This document shows, piece after piece, positions 8,003-17,298 of a stretch of DNA of 34,847 bases. The notes under the pieces are model-generated. The model was not told the origin of the DNA. It saw only the letters and a program-made list of their open reading frames with translations, and made no database searches. The stretch comes from Candidatus Thorarchaeota archaeon (GTDB lineage Archaea > Asgardarchaeota > Thorarchaeia > Thorarchaeales > Thorarchaeaceae). Within the stretch, counting starts at the first letter, position 1, and the number at the start of each line of letters is the position of its first letter. The position numbers and the translations under genes were made by a program. The DNA lies in assembly GCA_018238375.1 (NCBI GenBank), contig JABCTJ010000155.1:1-34847 (forward strand), in the 5' to 3' direction.

Positions 8003-9091
8003 TCACCGGTCCATCTTGAATCTCAGAATCGCAGCGATACCGCTTAGGTTATGCAATTGGTTTCCTGCTGGATGGTCTGTTGAAATGATGTGGAACTCCG
8101 CACGAATCTTCTCGACATCACGAATGAGCCGATCCATCTTGCGCCTTTGCTCGTCAGTGCCCTCTCTAAGCTTCTTATCAGTGATAAGCAGGGTTTCTAC
8201 TGCCCCGAACTGCACAGCCTTCTTGACTTCATCATCGCCATACGCAACAAGACCATTATCTTTTGCAAGATGCTCTATCAGCTTCTCGACAAGCTGAGTT
8301 TCAGCTTCCAGCTTCAAGCCCTTAATCGCCTTGCCGATAATGCCACGAAATAGAATCTCTTTTGCCCCTGGAATCCCGATCGAGTTAGCACTCTCAGCGA
8401 CAACTGAAGGAAGGTCTTTCACTCCTGCTGCTATCAGATGCTTTTTGAAATGATCTTTGACAAAACCAGGACCTGCAATGACAATCAATCCGATATCGTT
8501 CTGTTCAATCTGCGAACGCACAGCAAGAGTTACACTCGAAAAGAATTCTTTCACAGTCTTATCGTGTGATTTCTGATCTCCTCGTTTCCGAGATATGGTA
8601 GTCCTAACCCGGACGCCCTTACTCAGTCCGAAGTCAGCTGCTAGGAAGAGTTCAGCCATGCCATCCTCAATAGTCACAATCAGACAGACAGGGGTTCCCT
8701 GCGTCTTCTCAGCTTGCTTCAATCGCGTTAGTAGATATCCTGGCCAGTGTTCTTTGAGGATTGTCAGCGTCCTGCCTGGCTCCACGTTGATAGTGTGATG
8801 AGATCCTATGTTCACCAAGTCATCGGGCCCCTCAAGGACGGTACCGAGTATTCTCACTCTGTTGCTGAATGTATGAAATGACACGTCCTCCACGCTTATC
8901 TTGAGAGTCATGGGCTTTCGGACGCTCTCCTGCTTTCTACCACTCTCATCACCCACTCTCACTCGCCGCATGGTCCTAGAAATAACTTGGTCTCCAGGAC
9001 CTACTACGTTGTAGAGGTGCCAGAGATCATCGAGGGTTTCAATCTTTAGCTTGATTTTACCCTCCTTCAGGATTCTTTTCAGGACCTTCAA
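8003..9091 (-). CDS. pelA: Pelota (aPelota/Dom34), ribosome rescue factor
   Basis: eRF1-related factor that enters stalled ribosomes and, with an ABCE1-type ATPase and a GTPase partner, splits them. It has the Sm-like N-terminal domain starting MKVLKRILKEGKIKLKIET, a central domain (IVIAGPGFVKDHFKKHL) and an L7Ae-like C-terminal domain (VQFGAVETLLITDKKLRE). It lacks a GGQ loop, as expected for Pelota rather than aRF1. The frame is open to an ATG at 9148, which would add 19 residues and overlap the upstream ATPase by 29 nt. The family normally starts at the MKVLK position, which here is a TTG at 9091. The start is therefore uncertain between these two. Confidence 0.92.
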   Translation of the reverse strand: MKVLKRILKEGKIKLKIETLDDLWHLYNVVGPGDQVISRTMRRVRVGDESGRKQESVRKPMTLKISVEDVSFHTFSNRVRILGTVLEGPDDLVNIGSHHTINVEPGRTLTILKEHWPGYLLTRLKQAEKTQGTPVCLIVTIEDGMAELFLAADFGLSKGVRVRTTISRKRGDQKSHDKTVKEFFSSVTLAVRSQIEQNDIGLIVIAGPGFVKDHFKKHLIAAGVKDLPSVVAESANSIGIPGAKEILFRGIIGKAIKGLKLEAETQLVEKLIEHLAKDNGLVAYGDDEVKKAVQFGAVETLLITDKKLREGTDEQRRKMDRLIRDVEKIRAEFHIISTDHPAGNQLHNLSGIAAILRFKMDR

Positions 9092-9119
9092 AGCGACACC
9101 GCCAGTCTGCGAATGCTCT

Positions 9120-10580
9120 CTAGAAGAAATAGTCTCCGTAGCTCTCATGTGGTTTTTCTGTTCGCTTTACGTAAAGACCATGAATTGAATTAGCATCAAA
9201 TCCTCTGGTTACTTCCTTTGCCCGCTCAACTTGCTCACTGTAGACTGCATCATGCCTTTCATGTACCGCAAGATCTCCTGCTACCCTGACAAGGCCACCC
9301 AATTCACGTAGCCGCAGTGTGAGAGCATCTCTTTGTCCATCAAGTTGGAACGCTATCTTCTCAGCAGTTTCCAGAACGGAATGGACTGCGTCGACTGTAA
9401 GGTGCGGGACTCTCCCGTCTTCCACAACGGTCTGTGCAATGAATCGCACTAGCGAGTCTAAGTTCTCAGTGTTTTTCTTCATCCATGAGGAGAGCATAAT
9501 TTCATAGCCATAGCCGCGAATTCTTGACCTGAGGGGTGGTAAAATGCTGGGTAGGTCCTCTACATTGCATGCTGCGAAAAGAACGAAATCACATGGTACA
9601 TCATCGACTCGCACAGCGGCCCCCGAGCTCTGTGGGTTATGTCCTGTAATTGGATACTTCTTATCTTGCATGGCGGTGAGAAGATGCTTCTGAAGTTGTC
9701 CTAATGTATTCAGCTCGTCAATGTATAAGATACCCTCGTGCGCTTCGTGAATGGCCCCTGGCACAACTCTAAGGTGAGCAGGCTTGCCCATTGGTTCTGC
9801 AGTTCCATAGGGGTCATGCTTGACATCTCCAAGGAGTTCAACAGGGCTGGCGCCACTTACTCGGATAAACCGTGTTGAGCTTCCGGGAATCAAGACTCGC
9901 CAATCACTGTCCTCCACATTGCTTCGTTGATGATGCTGAATGTTTTGCTGGAATCTAGTTACTCTGATAGTGTCCGAGCCTGTTCTTTCATAAACGATTT
10001 CATATCCGACTCCATTTACGGAGTCTTGATGAGAAACCTCGCTCAATGCAGGAGCTCTTACAACGTCCAGCATTCTAAAGAGCCCGTGGAACGACGCGCC
10101 ACAGTTCATATCGGCTCTCTTTGCAGCTCCACATTCCATGCAGGTACTGTGACTAGGTAGTGAGAAGCTCCCACATTTGGAGCATCTGTACCCCATCTCT
10201 GCGGCAACTTCGAAGGGAATCTCATGCGGTCGCATATACACTATGTCACTGGGCTGCTCTCGAATATCCGAGGGGATGCACTTCTCGTTAGCTCTTACAA
10301 CTATGACCTCAGGTCTGTCGACTTGGTTTGGGTTATGACGAAGCACAATCTCCTCTGCTGGTGGTGGAAGCAGAGAATGCGCGGCTTTGGCAAGCATCGA
10401 TTTCCCCACGCCAGGTGCTCCACAGAGCAGAACGTGTCTGCGTTGGGTCACTGCGGAGCGAACTAGAGTGACAGCATGCTCCTGACCTACTATCATCTCA
10501 AACGGATCGTTACATACTGGTATTCCCGCTGTGGTTTCCAGTCCGTCGAGCAGAGATGTCACGTCATAAAGCCTCGGCAT
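9120..10580 (-). CDS. LonB-like AAA+ ATPase with zinc ribbon, no protease domain
   Basis: 486 aa AAA+ protein. Walker A is GAPGVGKS (54-61), Walker B ILYIDEL (284-290), sensor-1 AACN (336-339), and arginines in RSRIRGYGYE (351-360) are candidate fingers. The stretch from GDVKHDPYG to GMIH-like VVPGAIHEAHEGILYIDE closely matches archaeal LonB. LonB carries membrane segments between Walker A and B, whereas this protein carries a zinc ribbon there (C133, C136, C147, C150). The serine/lysine Lon protease domain expected after the ATPase module is absent, and the protein ends after a short helical C-terminus. It should be a soluble remodelling ATPase. It sits directly upstream of, and probably co-transcribed with, Pelota. 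Confidence 0.85.
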   Translation of the reverse strand: MPRLYDVTSLLDGLETTAGIPVCNDPFEMIVGQEHAVTLVRSAVTQRRHVLLCGAPGVGKSMLAKAAHSLLPPPAEEIVLRHNPNQVDRPEVIVVRANEKCIPSDIREQPSDIVYMRPHEIPFEVAAEMGYRCSKCGSFSLPSHSTCMECGAAKRADMNCGASFHGLFRMLDVVRAPALSEVSHQDSVNGVGYEIVYERTGSDTIRVTRFQQNIQHHQRSNVEDSDWRVLIPGSSTRFIRVSGASPVELLGDVKHDPYGTAEPMGKPAHLRVVPGAIHEAHEGILYIDELNTLGQLQKHLLTAMQDKKYPITGHNPQSSGAAVRVDDVPCDFVLFAACNVEDLPSILPPLRSRIRGYGYEIMLSSWMKKNTENLDSLVRFIAQTVVEDGRVPHLTVDAVHSVLETAEKIAFQLDGQRDALTLRLRELGGLVRVAGDLAVHERHDAVYSEQVERAKEVTRGFDANSIHGLYVKRTEKPHESYGDYFF

Positions 10581-10668
10581 TCTATTGCCGATGGAACATG
10601 CTGTGATGTGTGAGATAATTCCTTGTAATACATCAGGGCTGAGTTGAGATGAGTGACATGTTTATGGG

Positions 10669-13185
10669 CTATTCATCTGATTCTGCCACTTTCACAGTTG
10701 GTATGAGACCCTTCCTCTTGAGTGGCGCCTCAATCCTTTTCCTCGCCTTTTCATTCTCTTCTTTGATCTTGTCAATCCCAATGTCTTCAAGCTGCTGAGA
10801 CATATCCTTCATAGTGTTCGCAAATATGATGCCCTCTGCAGCAGAGATTTCTTTCCAGCGGAGTCTCTCAGGGCTAATCCCGGCTCCCTCCACCACTTTG
10901 GCATACCTCTCGATGCGCTCCTTTGCGTGAACGTTCCCCGCGATGTAATGACAGTCAGTGGGTAAGTGACAGGCACCGACTAACACCATCCCTGCACCCA
11001 GCCTGTAGGCCTCAGCCACGAAGTCCGTGTCCACACGTCCAGAGCACATCACGCGGATGATTCTGGAATTCGGCGGGTACTCGAAACGACTCGTTCCTGC
11101 TAGGTCTGAGCCGCTGTAGCAACACCAATTGCAGGCGAAAACCAAAATTTTCTCCTCTGCTTTGTCTTCAAGTGCCGCTCTGACCTGAGCCATTATTTGT
11201 TCATCTGTGAAGTGCATCTGCGTTATGGCGTCTTGTGGGCAAGATGCAACACAAGTTCCACAGCCGTGACAGTTGGCGACGTTCACTACTGCCGCCTTAC
11301 CTTCAAGGGCGGTTATGGCTCCATATGGGCACTTGTCAACACAGATGCCACATTTCCTATCTGTGTTTACGCACGTTTCTGGGTCAATTACTGCAACAAT
11401 GGGCTCGATTTCCACGGTTTTCTTAGACAGTACAGTCGCAGCCCTTGCCGCGGCCCCACTGCCCTGAGCAACTGAATATGGAATGTCCTTGAGACCCTGA
11501 CATGCACCAGCTAGGTAAATTCCGTCAACAGGCGTGTCTAGGGGTTTGAGCTTTGGATGTGATTCCATGAAGAACCCATCTCCGCTTCGAGTGATGTGCA
11601 GTTTGCTGCCAAGTTCGTCGATTCCCTCGCTGGGCTCACCAGCTGTCGCGAGTATTAGCAGATCTACCTCAACTTCGATAGGTTCACCCAGAAGAGCATC
11701 CTCTGTCCTGATGAGGAGGTTCTTTGTGACCGGGTCTTCAGTGACATCGTAGGGCCTGCCCTTGATGAATGTGAATCCTGACTCTCTTCCTCGTCTGTAG
11801 AAGTCCTCGTAGCCCTTTCCGGAGGTCCGCATGTCAATATAGAAGATGTAAATCTCCGTATCTGGCTCATGCTCCTTAATCAGAACTGAGTTTTTGATTG
11901 TTGCCATGCAGCAATAATTCGAACAATACTCGTACTTGTTAACGTCCCTTGAGCCAACACACTGAATGAACCCGACCCTCTTCGGGTGCTTTCCATCTGA
12001 CCTGCGGATTAGCTCCCCACCGGTTGGTCCACCTGCGCAGACAAGTCGCTCTACCTCAAGGTTGGAAAGCACGTTGTCAAACTTGCCATAACCATAGTAT
12101 CCCTTTTCCGCTGGCTTACTCTCAGATCCAGGTGTTGGTTCATACATCGAGTGGAAACCAGTCGCTACGACTATGGTGCCAACCTCTACCTCGATCTCCT
12201 CAGGCTCTTGGGAGAAGTTTATGGCTTGCCTATCGCCGCAGGCGTCAATACACCTGAAGCACTCAATACAGTGGTCCATGTTTATCGTGAAGACGAGTGG
12301 AACTGCTTGGGCGAATGGAATTGATATCGCCTTTCGCGTTCCGAGGTTCTGCTCCCAGCTGTTTGGATATTCCACTGGACAACTCTCGACACACTCGCCA
12401 CATCCTGTACATTCTGACTGTATAACGTATCTTGCTTTCTTCAGAATCTTGACCTTGAAATTGCCAATGTAGCCATCAACTTTGAGAATGTCTGCATACG
12501 AGATGATCTCGATATTCGGATTTCTGGAACATTCGACCATCTTCGGTCCTTCGATGCAAATCGAGCAGTCTAACGTTGGGAATGTCTTGTCGAGTTGAGC
12601 CATGTGGCCTCCAATGCTCTCATCGCGCTCCACAAGATAGGTCTTGAATCCCATGTTCGCTAGATCCAGAGCAGAATGGATTCCAGCAACTCCGCCACCT
12701 ATTACCATGGCCTTCGGGGTGACTGGGACCTCGAACTTCTTGAGTGGCGCGAAGAGTCGGACCTTAGCCACTGCCATCTTTATGATTTCTTTTGCTTTCT
12801 CCTGTGTAGCCTCTCCCTTGGGGTGGCACCATGAACAGTGCTCCCTTATGTTTGCCATTTCAAAATAGAACTCGTTGAGACCCGCATCTTTGACAGTGGT
12901 CCTGAAGGTTGGTTCGTGCATTCTCGGAGAACAAGCTGCCACCACAACTCTAGTAAGGTCCTGTTCTACTATTGCCTTTCTAATCTCATCTTGTCCTGGG
13001 TCAGCACATGTGTACCGGTTCTGTTTTACAAAAACAACATCTGGCAATTTCTTGGAGTACTCTTCGAGGTCGTCCATGTCAAGAGTTCCAGCGATATTCA
13101 AGCCACAGTGGCAGAGAAACACACCTACGCGGGGCTCCTTGAGCTCTACTACCTTTGTATCGGTATCTGTCTTTGACTCTGTCAT
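10669..13185 (-). CDS. hdrA: Heterodisulfide reductase subunit A fused to MvhD (HdrA-MvhD)
   Basis: Flavin-containing core of Hdr-type electron-bifurcating complexes. The 838 aa protein has: an N-terminal HdrA domain with cysteines such as C25/C27, C60, C85 and the REHCSWCHP motif (115-122); an FAD Rossmann motif GGGVAG (163-168) followed by the HdrA signature LDCSICIEGPKMVEC (205-219); two inserted [4Fe-4S] motifs (C259-C269 and C306-C316); a second dinucleotide-binding part; two C-terminal [4Fe-4S] motifs (C605-C619 and C639-C649); and an MvhD-like domain (about 679-795) with C685, C688, C689, C714, C739 and C745. MvhD normally links HdrA to a hydrogenase or other electron donor. No MvhA or MvhG is present here. 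It starts 2 nt after the polyferredoxin stop. Confidence 0.95.
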   Translation of the reverse strand: MTESKTDTDTKVVELKEPRVGVFLCHCGLNIAGTLDMDDLEEYSKKLPDVVFVKQNRYTCADPGQDEIRKAIVEQDLTRVVVAACSPRMHEPTFRTTVKDAGLNEFYFEMANIREHCSWCHPKGEATQEKAKEIIKMAVAKVRLFAPLKKFEVPVTPKAMVIGGGVAGIHSALDLANMGFKTYLVERDESIGGHMAQLDKTFPTLDCSICIEGPKMVECSRNPNIEIISYADILKVDGYIGNFKVKILKKARYVIQSECTGCGECVESCPVEYPNSWEQNLGTRKAISIPFAQAVPLVFTINMDHCIECFRCIDACGDRQAINFSQEPEEIEVEVGTIVVATGFHSMYEPTPGSESKPAEKGYYGYGKFDNVLSNLEVERLVCAGGPTGGELIRRSDGKHPKRVGFIQCVGSRDVNKYEYCSNYCCMATIKNSVLIKEHEPDTEIYIFYIDMRTSGKGYEDFYRRGRESGFTFIKGRPYDVTEDPVTKNLLIRTEDALLGEPIEVEVDLLILATAGEPSEGIDELGSKLHITRSGDGFFMESHPKLKPLDTPVDGIYLAGACQGLKDIPYSVAQGSGAAARAATVLSKKTVEIEPIVAVIDPETCVNTDRKCGICVDKCPYGAITALEGKAAVVNVANCHGCGTCVASCPQDAITQMHFTDEQIMAQVRAALEDKAEEKILVFACNWCCYSGSDLAGTSRFEYPPNSRIIRVMCSGRVDTDFVAEAYRLGAGMVLVGACHLPTDCHYIAGNVHAKERIERYAKVVEGAGISPERLRWKEISAAEGIIFANTMKDMSQQLEDIGIDKIKEENEKARKRIEAPLKRKGLIPTVKVAESDE

Positions 13186-13187
13186 TG

Positions 13188-14057
13188 TTAGTCACCGCCA
13201 GCTCCAATCACTTGTCTCCTCACCATGGACTCGGCTATCTTGGAGGTTCTCTTTGTTTGCATCTCCTGTTCCAATGCTGTGCCTGTGGTCAACTTCTCCA
13301 ATGTTTTGTTCCACGCCCCGGACTTCACCTGAGTGTGACGGATTGAGGTACGGGTCACTGTCAATGCTTCTGGTTCTGGACAGACCTTGACACACGCTTC
13401 ACAATAGACGCAGAATTTGTCTATTGGGTAGACCTTTCCATCGTCCCTGAGCTCCAAGGCATCCACTGGGCACACATCGAAGCAGTTCTGGCAACCCTCA
13501 GGACACCGCTCCTGATCTATCTTGATTGACCCATGGAAAATTTTGCGGACTTTAATTGCACCATCTGTCTTGTCTTCGCAGACTCTGCAACACGGACAGG
13601 ACTTCCCATCGATTGAAAGCTTACCACCTTCGACGGAGATGAGCCCTAGTGGGCAGAGTGCTTCTGCTCTTTCAATATAGGGCACAATCTTCGACTCGTC
13701 TATGACAATCTCACGGATATACTCAGGGAAGGCCTCGATTTGGTGTACACAGACTATAGGCTCCCCATTGATGGTGTGTGTTATCGCTGCGAAGGGACAG
13801 GTCGCCTCACATATACCACAATGATCGCACAAGTGTGGGTCAATGTCAATCTGGGCTCTCACAGCTCTCTCTTTGCCATCAATGACTTCCTTAGGTCGTT
13901 CGTGAAGAGATATTGCGCTTGTGTGGCAGACTCTCTCACAAATACCACACCCCCTGCACGTTTCTCTATCAACAATCAGAAGGAATCGCTTAGTATAGAG
14001 CCCACGCTCGATTGTCAGAGTGCGGTCGTCTTCAGTTCTGGTGAGTTTCAGCGGCAC
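13188..14057 (-). CDS. Polyferredoxin (multiple [4Fe-4S] iron-sulfur protein)
   Basis: Electron-transfer protein rich in cluster motifs. Counting from the upstream GTG at 14081, these are C42-C52 (CRGCGICERVC), C85-C95 (CDHCGICEATC), a CPCCRVC group around 162-168, C193-C204 (CPEGCQNCFDVC) and C224-C234 (CVYCEACVKVC). At least four clusters are expected. The frame is open from GTG 14081, but a strong GGAGGA at 14064-14069 sits 6 nt upstream of a second in-frame GTG at 14057. I choose that one (289 aa). It is immediately upstream of hdrA-mvhD (2 nt gap), so it is likely co-translated and an electron conduit to or from HdrA. Confidence 0.9.
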   Translation of the reverse strand: MPLKLTRTEDDRTLTIERGLYTKRFLLIVDRETCRGCGICERVCHTSAISLHERPKEVIDGKERAVRAQIDIDPHLCDHCGICEATCPFAAITHTINGEPIVCVHQIEAFPEYIREIVIDESKIVPYIERAEALCPLGLISVEGGKLSIDGKSCPCCRVCEDKTDGAIKVRKIFHGSIKIDQERCPEGCQNCFDVCPVDALELRDDGKVYPIDKFCVYCEACVKVCPEPEALTVTRTSIRHTQVKSGAWNKTLEKLTTGTALEQEMQTKRTSKIAESMVRRQVIGAGGD

Positions 14058-14269
14058 TGTTCTTCCTCCAAGGACGAACACTTAGTCCTAGTTCCGTCCA
14101 ATACTCCTGTCCATCGGGCGATGCATGGCATGTACTATTCAAATCTGTTTTCCAGACTTAGACCTGCCAATGGGTTTACTTCGGTTTTGAACTCTCCTTC
14201 TTAAATACTAGGAAATGGCGCACTCCCAGATGACAATATGGTTCATTCATCTACCGAATAACCCTTCCC

Positions 14270-14286
14270 GATACCTATAATTATAG
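14270..14286 (+). promoter_or_regulatory. Putative TATA promoter for the aldehyde oxidoreductase operon
   Basis: An A/T-rich CCTATAATTATA element sits about 27-40 nt upstream of the GTG at 14314. That spacing predicts a short leader or near-leaderless transcript. The element is near-palindromic (TATAATTATA), and it lies in the 256 bp divergent region between the polyferredoxin and AOR genes, so the two operons could share control. A second AT-rich box, TCTTAAATACT at about 14201-14211, could serve either strand. Confidence 0.45.
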
Positions 14287-14313
14287 CAGTGCAGGGCTAG
14301 TTGAATCAGTCTT

Positions 14314-16227
14314 GTGGCACATGAAGAACTGAGAGAGTGTTTCGTATTGGAAGGATATGCAGGAAAGATACTCTATGTTGACTTGACGTCTGGTGTGTCC
14401 AGAACCGAGCCGCTTCCCGAGAAGATGGCTGAAGACTTTCTGGGAGGCGCCGGATTCGGAATCAAGATGATAACTGACCTTCAGCGGCCAGGAACTGATG
14501 CCTTTGACCCTGAGAACCCTATTGTCTTTTCGCTGGGTACCTTCTGTGGCGTGATGGTTCCGGCGGCAAGCAGCAAATGGGGGGTTGCGGCCAAGTCTCC
14601 TCAATCAAACGCCCTTGGAGAGGCCTACTCAACAGGATTCTTTGGATCTGAGATGAGGCGGGCAGGCTACGATATCGTAGTGATAACGGGCAAGGCGAAG
14701 AGCCCAGTTTACCTCTACATCGAGAACGAATCAGTACAGTTGATGGATGCCTCACATCTCTGGGGGAAGGACAACTGGGAAACTGAAGACATGATAAAGG
14801 AGGAGCTAGGCGACCCGGACGTTCGAGTGGCATCCATAGGGCCGGCCGGGGAAAAGCTAGTACGATTCGCATGCATCATCAATGATAGACTGCGCGCAGC
14901 AGGACGGACAGGAATGGGCGCAGTCATGGGATCGAAGCTGCTCAAGGCAGTCGCTGTGAGAGGCACCGCAGATATCACTGTGGCTGACGTTGAGAAGTTC
15001 AAGGAGCTGTCCTTTGAGATGTACAATCGTGCTAAAGGGCCTGCGACTGAGAAGTATCGAGGGCTTGGCACAGCAGGCAACGTGCTAGTGCTCAATAAGG
15101 CCGCAGCCATGCCGACAAGGAACTGGCAGGACGCAGTCTTTGAGGGCGCCGAAACAATAAGTGGGGAGTATATGAATGAGCATTATGTCACAAAGATTCA
15201 GGGATGCGATGGCTGTGGAAGCAGATGCGAGCACGTGGCCACTGTAAACGAGGGCCCATACAAAGGAGCCATTGCGCGAGTCGAATACGAACCAATCTAC
15301 TCTCTTGGTTCCTGCACAGGCGTTGACCGAGCGGATGCCATTATCAGGTCAGTACAGCTATGTGATCTCTACGGGCTGGATGCATTGTCTGCAGGGGTTG
15401 CCGTTGCTTTCGGTATGGAGCTTTTTGAGAAGGGGTTGATCACTGAAAAAGACACTGGCGGAATTGACCTTCGCTTTGGGAACGCAGAAGCGCAGACTGA
15501 GATGCTTCGGAAGATTGCCTTCAGAGAGGACATAGGAGATATCCTGGCTGAAGGCGTGAAGAGGGCGTCAGAGAAGATTGGTAAAGGCTCAAAGGCTTTT
15601 GCTATGCACATCAAGGGTGTCGAGATGACTGGTTATGATGTCCGGGGTCTCAAGACAGCTGCTCTGGGCTACGCTGTTTCCCGAAGGGGTGCTGACCATC
15701 AGCGTCATGGAGCATACGGTCCAGACCTAAAGGGTACAGTAGACCGTTTCAAGGCTGACAAGGATCGTGGACCCCTTGTTGTAGATGGAGAAGATTTGTA
15801 CAGTGTGATGGACTCACTCATCCTTTGTAAGTTCAACAGAGGGATCTGGAATTATGATGAAATGGCCCAGATGTACACTTACGTCACCGGCCTTTCAATG
15901 ACTGGGAAAAAGATACGCCAAGCTGGAGAGAGAATCAGCAACCTAGCTAGGATATACAATATCCGTGAGGGTCTTGGCAGAGCCGATGATAACTTGCCCA
16001 TACGGTGCATGAAGGACCCCATCAAGTCTGGGGTAGCAAAAGGCAGTCTTGTGACACAAAAGGATCTGGATATTCTACTCGATGGCTACTATGAAGCACG
16101 TGGTTGGACCAACAAAGGCGTCCCGACAAAGGCGAAAATTGACGAACTGGATCTGAGTGAATACTACCAATACCTCAAGGGATTGGCCAAGACACCGAAA
16201 GCCGAAAAGGCCGAGAAGGAGGGTTAG
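14314..16227 (+). CDS. aor: Tungsten/molybdopterin aldehyde ferredoxin oxidoreductase family protein (AOR)
   Basis: Oxidises an aldehyde to the acid with ferredoxin as acceptor in classical members. Relatives such as BamB reduce aromatic acyl-CoA. The 637 aa protein matches the usual length. It shows the N-terminal AOR start (GYAGKILYVDLTSG), the [4Fe-4S] cysteines C298-x2-C301-x3-C305 with the distal C505, DLYGLD (351-356) for pterin binding, and SRRGADH (457-462). Both cofactor-binding regions appear intact. The start is a GTG at 14314 behind a TATA-like box. A four-cluster ferredoxin follows with zero gap. Substrate specificity cannot be fixed from sequence by eye. Confidence 0.93.
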   Translation: MAHEELRECFVLEGYAGKILYVDLTSGVSRTEPLPEKMAEDFLGGAGFGIKMITDLQRPGTDAFDPENPIVFSLGTFCGVMVPAASSKWGVAAKSPQSNALGEAYSTGFFGSEMRRAGYDIVVITGKAKSPVYLYIENESVQLMDASHLWGKDNWETEDMIKEELGDPDVRVASIGPAGEKLVRFACIINDRLRAAGRTGMGAVMGSKLLKAVAVRGTADITVADVEKFKELSFEMYNRAKGPATEKYRGLGTAGNVLVLNKAAAMPTRNWQDAVFEGAETISGEYMNEHYVTKIQGCDGCGSRCEHVATVNEGPYKGAIARVEYEPIYSLGSCTGVDRADAIIRSVQLCDLYGLDALSAGVAVAFGMELFEKGLITEKDTGGIDLRFGNAEAQTEMLRKIAFREDIGDILAEGVKRASEKIGKGSKAFAMHIKGVEMTGYDVRGLKTAALGYAVSRRGADHQRHGAYGPDLKGTVDRFKADKDRGPLVVDGEDLYSVMDSLILCKFNRGIWNYDEMAQMYTYVTGLSMTGKKIRQAGERISNLARIYNIREGLGRADDNLPIRCMKDPIKSGVAKGSLVTQKDLDILLDGYYEARGWTNKGVPTKAKIDELDLSEYYQYLKGLAKTPKAEKAEKEG

Positions 16228-16722
16228 ATGATGTCACCGAGAGAACACAAGTTTGTGTCTGCAGACCCCAATCTGTGTACTGGGTGTAATGTTTGTGTGT
16301 ATGCTTGTGCCCTTGAGAAGGATGGTGTGTTCAATCCATTGAGATCAAGGATTCGGGCGGTCAGGCTCTATCCAAGCGGCAATATCGCAATTACTTGCAG
16401 GCTCTGTGAGAGTGCACCCTGTGTCATTGCATGTCCAAGAGACGCGCTTACACAATCAGAAGAGAATGGTACAATCCTAGTAGATGATGACAAGTGTGAC
16501 GGCTGTGGATGGTGCCTTGAAGCCTGCGACTTCGGTGCAATCACTATCCATCCTGTGACAAAGAAGGCAATAGTGTGCGATCTATGCGGTGGAGAACCCA
16601 AGTGTATCGAGATATGTCCCGTGGAGGCTCTTTCCCTCGCCAGTCGGGACACTCATGCCACAATAGCTCGGATAGAAGCCTCAAGGAAGCTCCTGAAGGC
16701 CCAAGAAGAATCAGAGATCTAG
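16228..16722 (+). CDS. Four-cluster [4Fe-4S] ferredoxin, AOR partner subunit
   Basis: 164 aa with sixteen motif cysteines: C17/20/23/27, C57/60/65/69, C90/93/96/100 and C117/120/126/130, enough for four [4Fe-4S] clusters. This arrangement resembles the electron-transfer subunits of molybdo- and tungsto-enzymes (HycB/CooF/BamC-like). The ATG follows the AOR stop directly, so the two are almost certainly one operon and one complex. The last 30 residues are charged and probably helical. It should carry electrons from the AOR active site to a larger partner, plausibly the adjacent Hdr modules. Confidence 0.92.
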   Translation: MMSPREHKFVSADPNLCTGCNVCVYACALEKDGVFNPLRSRIRAVRLYPSGNIAITCRLCESAPCVIACPRDALTQSEENGTILVDDDKCDGCGWCLEACDFGAITIHPVTKKAIVCDLCGGEPKCIEICPVEALSLASRDTHATIARIEASRKLLKAQEESEI

Positions 16723-16734
16723 AGTTGGCCGAAC

Positions 16735-17259
16735 TCACGTTCGGTCCGTCTCTTTTCTTTTTCTCTCAGCTATTTCACGAATCAGCTGTTTCACTGCACT
16801 CTGTTCTCCATGAATCACCGCAAGAATCGGTGACTCTTCCTTCAAAGCGAGTCCTTGATTGGTCGCTGCTTCTCTCAGCTCGTCAATGGTCACTGTATCG
16901 CCAATCTCAACTCGAATCCAATAATCGCCCCTAGGTACTCCCGCTGGAAACCCTCTCTTTGTACCCACCGGCTCTGGTCTACTGTGCCGAGCTTTGCCTA
17001 TCTTCTCAAGCCAGTCATTGGAATACTCCTTGCCAATCTCCTTCTCAGCCAAGTTGAGTAGTTCTGACTCCAAATCAACGAGATACGCTTCGAGTACCGC
17101 AGTTGTTTCCTCATAAGTCGGATCGGCTTCGTGAATTGCAATGGTCGCTCGCGTTGTACGAAGTTTCTTTGCTATGTGGTCTGGAATGCTTACCCCCTTG
17201 GCCTTTAGCGTAGGCACAAGCGCTTCAAGGACTTTCCAGGCAGCAGAATAATTCTCCAT
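16735..17259 (-). CDS. DUF2096-like archaeal protein of unknown function
   Basis: 174 aa soluble protein. The N-terminal helical part (ENYSAAWKVLEALVPTLKAKGVSIPDHIAKKLRTTRATI) and the C-terminal part (PRGDYWIRVEIGDTVTIDELREAATNQGLAL) resemble an uncharacterised archaeal family I associate with DUF2096. I recognise the family only from its general pattern. There are no cysteines or membrane segments, so it is unlikely to be a redox subunit despite lying between the AOR ferredoxin (convergent, 12 nt away) and HdrB (same strand, upstream). No function is proposed. Confidence 0.6.
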   Translation of the reverse strand: MENYSAAWKVLEALVPTLKAKGVSIPDHIAKKLRTTRATIAIHEADPTYEETTAVLEAYLVDLESELLNLAEKEIGKEYSNDWLEKIGKARHSRPEPVGTKRGFPAGVPRGDYWIRVEIGDTVTIDELREAATNQGLALKEESPILAVIHGEQSAVKQLIREIAERKRKETDRT

Positions 17260-17298
17260 CTTTCTTCAGCTCCATGCTTTCCTCACAGAGTGATCAAC

